Origin: Candidatus Nitrosopumilus sp.
GTDB lineage: Archaea > Thermoproteota > Nitrososphaeria > Nitrososphaerales > Nitrosopumilaceae
Assembly (NCBI GenBank): GCA_013203245.1
Contig: JABMOR010000044.1
Location: 1-5,433, forward strand
Length of the DNA stretch: 5,433 bases
Direction: 5' to 3'
The notes beneath the pieces were generated by a model. It had not been told where the DNA came from. It searched no databases and was given only the letters and a program-made list of their open reading frames with translations. Below, piece after piece: positions 1 to 5,427 of the stretch. The position numbers were made by a program, and so were the translations under genes. The stretch's first letter is position 1; each line of letters opens with the position of its first letter.

Positions 1-19
1 TTCCAATTAAACCAGGCAT
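1..19 (-). CDS. Start of a probable CbiL-like gene (partial, runs off the left edge)
   Basis: On the minus strand an ATG at 19-17 opens a frame reading MPGLIG before the window ends. It lies 36 bases downstream of the cbiT stop, in the same direction. CbiL (precorrin-2/cobalt-factor II C20-methyltransferase) and related corrin methyltransferases begin with a short strand of the form x-G-x-[LI]-[IVY]-G followed by a GxGPGDP motif, so six residues fit that start. This is inference from a tiny fragment plus the adjacent cobalamin gene. It could equally be another gene. A purine-rich AGGAAG lies about 20 bases before the ATG on the minus strand, too far for a normal ribosome site. Confidence 0.4.
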
Positions 20-55
20 GAAAAATAGGGTTTTCTTCCTAATTAAAAATCTAGA

Positions 56-646
56 TTAGATTCTAGTAGCAGATATGATAGTCACAGGATTTCTTGCAAG
101 CATCATGGTTCCAGTGTTAGTTTTTCTGCTCTTAGATATGGTAACTTGAGTAATATCAACTGATTCAAACTGCAATTTCTCTAATACTTGTAATACAGAG
201 TACAATGTCTCAATTAGGATTGTTCCTATTACGATTCTACCTCCAGATTTTAATTTATTTTCAGAGAGTTCAACTATTTCTCTAGTATCTCCACCTGTTC
301 CACCAATGAAAATTGTATCAGCTTTTTCAAGTTCTAAAATTTTTTCTTTGGCATTGCCATGAATTACTGAAATATTTGATAAACCAAATTTTTCAATATT
401 CTTTTTTGTTAATTCTATAGCATTTTCATCATAATCAACTGCCAATACTTTACCTGTTGATTCTATTTGTAATGCAGCTTCAATAGAGATAGAACCACTC
501 CCACATCCAATATCATAAACAATCTGTCCTGGTTTTAATCGGGCTTTACTAATTTGAATTACTCTTACTTCTTCTTTTGTTATAGGAACTTTTTCTGCTC
601 TCTCAAACTCTTCATCAGGAATGCCCGGTGTTTTAAAATTCCACAT
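56..646 (-). CDS. cbiT: Cobalt-precorrin-6B C15-methyltransferase (decarboxylating), CbiT
   Basis: This 196-residue soluble enzyme is a SAM-dependent class I methyltransferase. CbiT methylates C15 and removes the acetate carboxyl at C12 of cobalt-precorrin in the anaerobic cobalamin pathway. The N-terminal signature GIPDEEF then VPITKEEVR (residues 8-28) is typical of CbiT. Motif I is DIGCGSGSISIEAA (45-58), the acidic ribose-binding loop is AVDYDENA (69-76), the GGTGG loop is at 115-119, and the C-terminal TGTMMLARNPV (178-188) closely resembles archaeal stand-alone CbiT. The length matches archaeal CbiT (about 190 residues) rather than a CbiE-CbiT fusion. The start is ATG; homologs begin near residue 8, so the first seven residues are a small extension. 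It follows the upstream membrane-protein gene by 28 bases, so co-transcription is likely, although a TATA-like TTTAGATAT at 674-666 could drive it separately. The following gene may be CbiL-like. Confidence 0.93.
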   Translation of the reverse strand: MWNFKTPGIPDEEFERAEKVPITKEEVRVIQISKARLKPGQIVYDIGCGSGSISIEAALQIESTGKVLAVDYDENAIELTKKNIEKFGLSNISVIHGNAKEKILELEKADTIFIGGTGGDTREIVELSENKLKSGGRIVIGTILIETLYSVLQVLEKLQFESVDITQVTISKSRKTNTGTMMLARNPVTIISATRI

Positions 647-674
647 TTACTATTACCACTTTTTAATATCTAAA

Positions 675-1154
675 TTAGATGTTAATTGCATTAGTGGTAC
701 TTCCTAAATGAGTCAATGTATAACTTACAATCCATGAAAACAAGTATAGGAAAACATAGCTACCAATAGCTTGTGTGACAACTTTTTTTCTATCAGATGA
801 TGGTAATTGCATTTTCATTCCTTTGGCAACTATTACACTTGCAAAAAATATTACAATCATAAATCCAATTGATGCCCATCTTCTATCTTCACCCTCAAAA
901 CCTTCAAAGAGGAAAGTTGCTGCAGTTCCTGCAATTATAGCCAAAGCAATACGCATCCAAAATAATGTATTTAATTTCTTATCTTTTTCACTTTTCTCAG
1001 CAACACTTACTGGTGGTTCACCTGAAGGATTATCTGAAATAGGTTCAGAATTTTCTATTTCTGGAGTAGGTGTTGAAATTTCTTCTACAGAATCCTTTTT
1101 AGAATTATTAGGATCAATCGTAGGTTCAGATATTTTCTTTTTGAATTTTGCCAA
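675..1154 (-). CDS. EMC6/Rab5ip-like three-helix membrane protein with disordered N-terminus
   Basis: The protein has 159 residues. Residues 1-60 are charged, rich in Pro, Ser and Glu, and look disordered. Three hydrophobic helices follow: about 63-83, 93-111 and 124-148. The helical part has the pattern R-x-ALAIIAG-x-AA (68-79), a short EGFEG turn (84-88), a Lys-rich loop (111-124), then GSYVFLYLFSWIVSYTLTH (131-149). This resembles recalled eukaryotic EMC6 in order and spacing: R, small-residue G/A patch, charged loop with S-x-R, then G-x-x-x-YVLFW-x-x-x-Y-x-x-x-H. EMC6 and its relative OPTI/RAB5IF pair with Oxa1-superfamily insertases (EMC3, TMCO1), so a partner role for an archaeal YidC/DUF106 protein is a reasonable inference, not shown here. 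The start is TTG: an in-frame TAG lies 9 bases upstream and the next Met (67) is inside helix 1. It is divergent from rqcH and 28 bases before cbiT. Confidence 0.75.
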   Translation of the reverse strand: MAKFKKKISEPTIDPNNSKKDSVEEISTPTPEIENSEPISDNPSGEPPVSVAEKSEKDKKLNTLFWMRIALAIIAGTAATFLFEGFEGEDRRWASIGFMIVIFFASVIVAKGMKMQLPSSDRKKVVTQAIGSYVFLYLFSWIVSYTLTHLGSTTNAINI

Positions 1155-1187
1155 GGTAAATTTCTAGCGTGACTCAAGCAGACCATG

Positions 1188-1199
1188 TTTAATATCTTT
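1188..1199 (-). promoter_or_regulatory. Candidate TATA element for the EMC6-like/cbiT transcript
   Basis: Read on the minus strand the sequence is AAGATATTAAA, an AT-rich TATA-like stretch preceded by purines. A start site about 25 bases downstream would fall near 1167, giving a leader of roughly 12 bases before the TTG at 1154. No GGAGG-like site is seen in that leader. The call rests on position and composition only, and other AT-rich stretches in the same 105-base spacer could serve. Confidence 0.33.
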
Positions 1200-1228
1200 G
1201 GTCAAAGTTTGAGGATATCAAAGCAAGA

Positions 1229-1238
1229 GTATAATTTT
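1229..1238 (+). promoter_or_regulatory. TATA box of rqcH, placed for a leaderless transcript
   Basis: The sequence GTATAATTTT sits behind a purine-rich AAGCAAGA that could be the TFB recognition element. Its centre is about 26 bases before the ATG at 1260, the spacing expected when an archaeal transcript starts at or next to the start codon. This supports 1260 rather than 1185 as the rqcH start. A partial Shine-Dalgarno (AGGT, 1251-1254) also lies before the ATG, so a short leader from a more distant promoter is not excluded. Confidence 0.55.
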
Positions 1239-1259
1239 AGACAAGAAACTAGGTTAGTT

Positions 1260-3206
1260 ATGGCTCTAGCAGGGATAGAATTACGATATTTAGTTGATAC
1301 AATTACAGAACAAGTTCAAGGATACTATATCAGCAATATTTATGGAATTACAAAAGATAGCATTCTCTTCAAACTTCATCATACAGAAAAAAGCGATCTA
1401 TTCATGATGATTTCAACATCAGGTGTTTGGTTAACTACAGTAAAAATAACTCAAATGGAACCTAATAGATTACTCAAAAGATTACGAAGTGATCTACTTA
1501 GATTAAAGTTAAAAAAAATAGAACAAATTGGTGCAGAAAGAATTGCATATTTTACTTTTGAAGGATTTGGAAAAGAATTTGTTTTGGTAGGTGAATTCTT
1601 TGGAGATGGTAATATTTTACTTTGTAATAATGAGATGAAAATTCTTGCATTACAGCATTCAATAGATGTGAGACACAGGAAACTAAGTGTAGGATTAGAA
1701 TATGCTCAACCACCAAGCAGTGGACTAGATATTTTTAATTTGAAAGAATCAGATTTTGATGAACTTAAAACAACAGATTTAGTTGCTGCAAAATGGTTTG
1801 GGAGGACTTTGGGTTTACCAAAAAAGTATGTTGAAGGAGTTTTTGAAATTGCAGAAATTGATGGAAAACGAATTGGAAATTTATTAACAGGTGATGAAAT
1901 AAAGAAAATTTTTGAGACGATAAAAAAAATTGTTTCAGATGTGATATCAGGAAATCATGAAGCTGTAATAGTTAGAAATGAAAAAATTGAGGTTCTTCCT
2001 CTAAAATTAGGAAAACTAGAAGGAGAGATAACAGATGTAAATAGTTTCATCCAAGGATTAGATACCATATTTACTGAAAATATTATTAAAAAAGGAAAAT
2101 CAGTACAATCAAGTGGTTCAGACAAAAAAATCAAAGATTTACAAACACAAATCTCTGAGCAAGAAAAAGCTATTGAAACCGTAAAAGAAAGATCAAAAAA
2201 TATAACAAATGTTGCAAATTCTCTTTTTGAAATGGTATCAAAAGGAATAGGATCAATTGATGAAAACTCTGCCCAAGAAATTTTAGCAAAGAATAATGCA
2301 AAATTAATCAGTGAAAAAGGAATATCATTAATGGTAATCCAAGATGAAAAAATAAAAATAAATATAAAATCTCCTCTTCAATCAATTGCTTCAGCATTAT
2401 TTAATGAAGCAAAAAAACAATCAGGTGCAATCGCATCTATTCAATCAATTAAAGAGAAAACAGAGAAAAAGCTAGAAAAATTCCAAAGTAAAACAGAGGC
2501 AGAAAAAGATCTAATTGTAGTTACAGAAATCAGAAAGAAAAACTGGTATGAAAGATACAGATGGTTCTTTACATCTGACGGATATCTTGCAATCGGCGGA
2601 AGAGACGCTGCATCAAATTCTGCTATAGTTAGAAAACATTTAGAAAAAAATGACAAAATATTTCATGGAGATATTTTCGGTTCACCATTTTTTATCATTA
2701 AAGATGCTGAAAATGCACCTGATAGAAGTATGAATGAAATTGCACATGCGACTGTTTGTTTTAGTAGAGCCTGGAGAGAAGGGTTGTATGGTGTAAGTGC
2801 TTTTTGGATTCATCCTGAGCAAGTAAAAAAATCAGCACCAAGCGGGGAATTTCTTCCAAAGGGCTCATTCACCATAGAAGGACAAAGAAATTTTATCAAA
2901 TCAGAGACACTTCGACTAGCTGTTGGAATTATGCCAATTAATGATGATTATGTGTTAACCTGTGGTCCTCCAGAGCCAATTAAAAAAAATTCTCTATGCT
3001 ATGCAATAATTGAACCAAATGGAGTAGGTATGGCAGAAGCTGCTAAAAAAATAAAATTAGAATTTTCTAAAATGTTTGAAGATGTTACAAGAAAAATACA
3101 CATAGATGAATTTGTACGTGCAATACCAGCTGGTACAACTCAGATAGTAGAAGTGGGTATTGGAGATTCTCACCAAAAAAATATTATTGATAATGAATTT
3201 GATTAA
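1260..3206 (+). CDS. rqcH: RqcH/Rqc2-type NFACT family ribosome quality control protein
   Basis: Archaeal homolog (648 residues) of Rqc2/NEMF and bacterial RqcH, which bind split large ribosomal subunits carrying stalled nascent chains and recruit tRNA for C-terminal tailing. From ATG 1260, residues 1-150 are NFACT-N, with LKRLRSDLLRLKL (72-84), GAERI (91-95), EFFGDGNILLCN (112-123) and the R-x-L-x-x-G-x-x-Y-x-x-PP element near 140-152. A helix-hairpin-helix-like segment covers about 175-202. Two charged coiled-coil arms lie near 288-320 and 380-425. The NFACT-R domain starts at WYERYRWFFTSDGYLAIGGR (429-448) and continues through HGDIFGSPFFIIK (469-481) and SGEFLPKGSF (528-537). A frame open from 1185 would add 25 residues, but that extension does not look like the family, whereas MALAGIELRYLV does. 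The DR motif known to matter for tRNA binding in bacterial RqcH appears here as Glu-Arg. The 3' end overlaps the opposing small-subunit gene by 23 bases. Confidence 0.93.
   Translation: MALAGIELRYLVDTITEQVQGYYISNIYGITKDSILFKLHHTEKSDLFMMISTSGVWLTTVKITQMEPNRLLKRLRSDLLRLKLKKIEQIGAERIAYFTFEGFGKEFVLVGEFFGDGNILLCNNEMKILALQHSIDVRHRKLSVGLEYAQPPSSGLDIFNLKESDFDELKTTDLVAAKWFGRTLGLPKKYVEGVFEIAEIDGKRIGNLLTGDEIKKIFETIKKIVSDVISGNHEAVIVRNEKIEVLPLKLGKLEGEITDVNSFIQGLDTIFTENIIKKGKSVQSSGSDKKIKDLQTQISEQEKAIETVKERSKNITNVANSLFEMVSKGIGSIDENSAQEILAKNNAKLISEKGISLMVIQDEKIKINIKSPLQSIASALFNEAKKQSGAIASIQSIKEKTEKKLEKFQSKTEAEKDLIVVTEIRKKNWYERYRWFFTSDGYLAIGGRDAASNSAIVRKHLEKNDKIFHGDIFGSPFFIIKDAENAPDRSMNEIAHATVCFSRAWREGLYGVSAFWIHPEQVKKSAPSGEFLPKGSFTIEGQRNFIKSETLRLAVGIMPINDDYVLTCGPPEPIKKNSLCYAIIEPNGVGMAEAAKKIKLEFSKMFEDVTRKIHIDEFVRAIPAGTTQIVEVGIGDSHQKNIIDNEFD
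3175..3181 (-). terminator. U7 tract after the phosphomevalonate dehydratase operon
   Basis: On the minus strand the stop codon of the small-subunit gene is followed after two bases by seven consecutive T, inside the 3' coding part of rqcH. Oligo-U runs without a strong hairpin are the usual intrinsic termination signal in archaea. The tract also encodes Lys codons of rqcH, so it may partly reflect coding sequence. Confidence 0.45.
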
Positions 3207-3570
3207 ATTCAGTATCAAAAGAAATTTTCATTCCATTTTTAATTGAAGAGAATTCTTCATCACTAATTGTAATTAATGGAATATTTGCCAGTGCACATCC
3301 AGTAGCTACTGTAAGATCAACTTTTTTACAAATCATTGCAAGAGGTGCTGCTTGGTTTGATTTTATTGAATAAATGGTATATGCACCAACACTACTTCCT
3401 ACGCCGGATGGGAAAACAAGAACGATATCTTTGAGTGATTTTTGATACAAATCATGATTTTCATCACTAATAATTCCAGTTTTTTTATCAACTGTACCTA
3501 AAAAATTAATTGGTTTCTCAGATTTTAAAACAATTCCTTCCACTTTTCCTGAAACTAGAATTTTTTTCAT
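3184..3570 (-). CDS. Phosphomevalonate dehydratase small subunit (AcnX swivel domain, DUF126)
   Basis: This 128-residue protein is the separate small subunit of archaeal AcnX-type phosphomevalonate dehydratase. The enzyme dehydrates 5-phosphomevalonate to trans-anhydromevalonate 5-phosphate in the modified archaeal mevalonate pathway leading to isoprenoid lipids. It corresponds to the aconitase swivel domain. Visible family features are VSGKVEG at 6-12, the central FPSGVGSSVGAYTIY (53-67) that contains the likely active-site serine (Ser59 or Ser60), the AAPLAMI strand (74-80), and ANIPLI (95-100). The length is normal for DUF126. The ATG overlaps the large-subunit stop as ATGA (4 bases), which indicates translational coupling and supports balanced synthesis of the two subunits. 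Its 3' end overlaps rqcH on the other strand by 23 bases. Confidence 0.92.
   Translation of the reverse strand: MKKILVSGKVEGIVLKSEKPINFLGTVDKKTGIISDENHDLYQKSLKDIVLVFPSGVGSSVGAYTIYSIKSNQAAPLAMICKKVDLTVATGCALANIPLITISDEEFSSIKNGMKISFDTEFNQIHYQ
3236..3240 (+). terminator. Possible U-rich terminator of rqcH
   Basis: A T5 run lies about 30 bases after the rqcH stop, with a T4 run just before it (3225-3228), both inside the opposing small-subunit gene. It is weak, and a T6 run at 3322-3327 is an alternative. Because the two genes overlap tail to tail, any terminator has to lie within the other gene. Confidence 0.25.
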
Positions 3571-4721
3571 CTTGTCTCATCTTCAACTATTTGTAATAAT
3601 GGTTTTAGATTAACACCAACACCATTAGAATTTTTAAGATAAAATGCACCTTTGATACTATTAGTAGTAACTGCATCAACGCTTTCTTTACTAATTAATG
3701 GAGACAAGCATGTACAACAATCAGAAAGAATTTCACAACCTGCACGTTCCAGTTCAGCAGTATATCCAATTTTTGTTGATTGTTCCTTTACGGTACGAGG
3801 CATAAACACCATACATCTTTTTTGAAAAGAACGACCCTTTAGTTTGCCAGTAAGATCAGAAATTTCATCTAATCCCAATTGAGGACTCCCAAGTGTAATG
3901 ATGTCACCTTTTTCTGCAGTGTTGAGTTCATCATGAACATTTTGCATTTCTTTTTCATCAAAATCAATTTTTTCACAATCAGAATTACCTTCTCCGAAGA
4001 TAAACTTGGCACAAGTTCCTGATGTTCCCATTCCTCCACACATTGCTTTGGTTTGTCTTTTATCCATCTCTTCTAGTCCAGAAATATTTACAGATGTATC
4101 TCCAACTTTTCCTGCAAAAAATCCCAACATTCCATATGTCAATTCATTTGGATTTTTCACTTTCATTCGAATTGTAATGTTTGGATCGTCTTCTTTTCTT
4201 AGGGAAGAGTTTGGACTTTTTCCAACAATTGCACTTGCAAGTGCACTAAATGCACTTTCTTTGTTTGTTTTTAAATTGTCATACGAGTTTGCATGAATTG
4301 CAGCATTACTTTCAGCAAATGCAACTTGTGTTCCATCTTTTGGAATATCAAATATTTCATAAGGAATGCATGAAAATGAAGGAATAACCCCCATTGTCTC
4401 ATATGAATTTCTAATTGATAGTTGTTTTGAGATAAAATTTTCATCTAATCCATACTTTGATACATTGTCAATATCAAATCCCATTGGATTTAGGGTTGTT
4501 TTTACTTTGACTCTTGCATGTTTACTAATTCCTGATAGAAATTCTTCACCTGCATCACCAATGGTATTATAATTTACACCTGAAAGATGAGCCCATTCTA
4601 TTGGAACTAGTTTCTCAGCATCAGTTGCCTCACCTGTTGCAACAAGAATCCTATATGCCATTTGCTGAATTTCTCCGTGTTCACCTTTTAGTGCAGATTC
4701 TTCTTCTTTAGTTAATTCCAA
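3567..4721 (-). CDS. Phosphomevalonate dehydratase large subunit (AcnX catalytic, DUF521)
   Basis: This 384-residue iron-sulfur aconitase-superfamily subunit pairs with the small subunit encoded immediately downstream. Family features in order are MELTKEEE...KGEHGEIQQMA (1-22), the IEWAHLSGVNY substrate-region motif (41-51), TTLNPMGFD (75-83), CIPYEIFDIP (118-127), FAESNAAIHANSY (135-147) followed by TNKES (152-156), CGGMGTSGTCAKF (228-240), GSPQLGLDE (278-286), a Cys-rich GCEILSDCCTCLSPL (328-342), and TNSIKGAFYL (353-362). Cysteines in the 228-237 and 335-338 regions are candidates for cluster ligands; I cannot assign them from sequence alone. The start is TTG at 4721: it gives the conserved N-terminus and no ATG lies upstream in frame for at least 39 bases. 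A TATA element centred near 4748 would put the transcript start at this codon. The Pro-Gln in GSPQ, where I recall Pro-His in many relatives, is noted separately. Confidence 0.93.
   Translation of the reverse strand: MELTKEEESALKGEHGEIQQMAYRILVATGEATDAEKLVPIEWAHLSGVNYNTIGDAGEEFLSGISKHARVKVKTTLNPMGFDIDNVSKYGLDENFISKQLSIRNSYETMGVIPSFSCIPYEIFDIPKDGTQVAFAESNAAIHANSYDNLKTNKESAFSALASAIVGKSPNSSLRKEDDPNITIRMKVKNPNELTYGMLGFFAGKVGDTSVNISGLEEMDKRQTKAMCGGMGTSGTCAKFIFGEGNSDCEKIDFDEKEMQNVHDELNTAEKGDIITLGSPQLGLDEISDLTGKLKGRSFQKRCMVFMPRTVKEQSTKIGYTAELERAGCEILSDCCTCLSPLISKESVDAVTTNSIKGAFYLKNSNGVGVNLKPLLQIVEDETR
4230..4245. repeat. 16-bp perfect palindrome inside the large-subunit gene
   Basis: TGCACTTGCAAGTGCA equals its own reverse complement. 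It encodes the Ser-Ala-Leu-Ala-Ser-Ala stretch (159-164) of the dehydratase, and the hexamer AGTGCA occurs three times nearby on the minus strand. Codon repetition of AGT GCA probably explains it, with no regulatory role visible. Confidence 0.5.
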
Positions 4722-4743
4722 CAGAATTATTTTGTTATTACAG

Positions 4744-4752
4744 TTATAATAC
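4744..4752. promoter_or_regulatory. Shared bidirectional TATA element between the AcnX operon and nth
   Basis: TTATAATAC contains the self-complementary core TTATAA. Its centre (about 4748) is almost exactly midway between the TTG of the dehydratase large subunit (4721) and the ATG of nth (4777). That is 26-29 bases from each, the spacing for leaderless or near-leaderless starts in both directions. No other good TATA candidate is seen in the 55-base spacer. Sharing of one element is inferred from spacing. Confidence 0.5.
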
Positions 4753-4776
4753 TTGTACGTAGTTTTTCAGTTGGAA

Positions 4777-5427
4777 ATGAAAAGAATACTTTCTGGAATG
4801 ACAAATACAATGAATGCAGTAAAACCTCCAAGAATTACAGCACTAAGGGATCTTCATGATGCAGAAACTGGTCCATTTAGTATTTTAATTGGCACAATAT
4901 TATCTGCAAGAACTAAAGATGAAGCTACAACAAAAGCAGTCAAGGAACTATTCTCAAAGTACAAAAATCCCAAAGAATTAGCTGCTGCAAAAATTAAAGA
5001 CATAGAAAAAATAATAAAATCAATTGGATTCTTTCATGTAAAATCTAAAAGAATTATTGAAGTTGCACAGATAATTCATACAAAATACAAAGATAAAGTT
5101 CCAGAGGACTTGGATACTTTGATACAATTGCCAGGTGTAGGAAGAAAAACTGCAAATTGCGTTCTAGTGTATGCATTTGAAAAACCAGCAATTCCAGTTG
5201 ACATTCATGTTCATAGAATTTCAAATAGACTGGGACTAGTTGATACAAAAAATCCAGAAGATACAGAACAAGAATTAATGAAAAAAATACCAAAAAAATA
5301 CTGGATTGATATTAATGATACTTTTGTAATGTATGGGCAAAATATTTGCAAGCCAATTTCACCAATGTGTACAGTATGTAAAATTAAAAATAATTGTAAA
5401 TTTTATAAATCTAAGAACGCTTCTTAG
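4777..5427 (+). CDS. nth: Endonuclease III, DNA glycosylase/AP lyase
   Basis: This 216-residue base excision repair enzyme removes oxidised pyrimidines and cleaves the abasic site by beta-elimination. From ATG 4777 the parts are: the helical core with ILSARTKDE (41-49), the helix-hairpin-helix LPGVGRKTANCVL (118-130) with the catalytic lysine at 124, the PVDIHVHRISNRLGL segment (140-154) with the catalytic aspartate at 142, and a C-terminal 4Fe-4S cluster loop with Cys 191, 198, 201 and 207 in the exact C-x6-C-x2-C-x5-C spacing. Both catalytic residues and all four ligands are intact, and the length matches the family (E. coli 211). The frame is open from a TTG at 4753 and has another TTG at 4771. 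I chose ATG 4777 because of the promoter spacing and because the added residues are not family-like; TTG 4771 remains possible. No clear Shine-Dalgarno is seen, consistent with a leaderless mRNA. Confidence 0.94.
   Translation: MKRILSGMTNTMNAVKPPRITALRDLHDAETGPFSILIGTILSARTKDEATTKAVKELFSKYKNPKELAAAKIKDIEKIIKSIGFFHVKSKRIIEVAQIIHTKYKDKVPEDLDTLIQLPGVGRKTANCVLVYAFEKPAIPVDIHVHRISNRLGLVDTKNPEDTEQELMKKIPKKYWIDINDTFVMYGQNICKPISPMCTVCKIKNNCKFYKSKNAS
5411..5427. repeat. Inverted repeat (7-bp stem, 3-base loop) at the nth stop codon
   Basis: CTAAGAA-CGC-TTCTTAG is a perfect inverted repeat that ends on the nth TAG stop. In RNA it forms a short hairpin, which might aid 3' end formation, though no T-run is visible in the six bases that remain. 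Because it is symmetric, the minus strand also carries a TAG at 5413-5411, preceded by codons for Leu-Thr-Lys-Lys-Arg-Ser, so it could mark the end of a convergent gene that overlaps nth. Confidence 0.45.

Noticed and set aside
775..1167. Plus-strand open frame of 130 codons opposite the EMC6-like gene
   Set aside because: It is antisense to a protein with clear membrane-helix structure, and its own translation shows no coherent domain. Its hydrophobic and serine runs are what the opposite strand would produce.
2441..2656. Minus-strand open frame of 71 codons inside rqcH
   Set aside because: It is antisense to the conserved coiled-coil/NFACT-R part of rqcH, rich in Phe and Ser as expected from complementing Lys/Glu codons.
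4229..4260. Palindrome and repeated AGTGCA hexamers as a possible operator
   Set aside because: They lie mid-gene and coincide with the codons AGT GCA of a repeated Ser-Ala pattern, so coding explains them; no start site is nearby.
4006..4572. Two plus-strand open frames (4006-4296 and 4366-4572) opposite the dehydratase large subunit
   Set aside because: Both are antisense to highly conserved catalytic sequence and show no family-like motifs or promoter.
5054..5293. Minus-strand open frame of 79 codons opposite nth
   Set aside because: It covers the helix-hairpin-helix and catalytic region of nth in antisense; Leu/Phe-rich content is a complement artefact.
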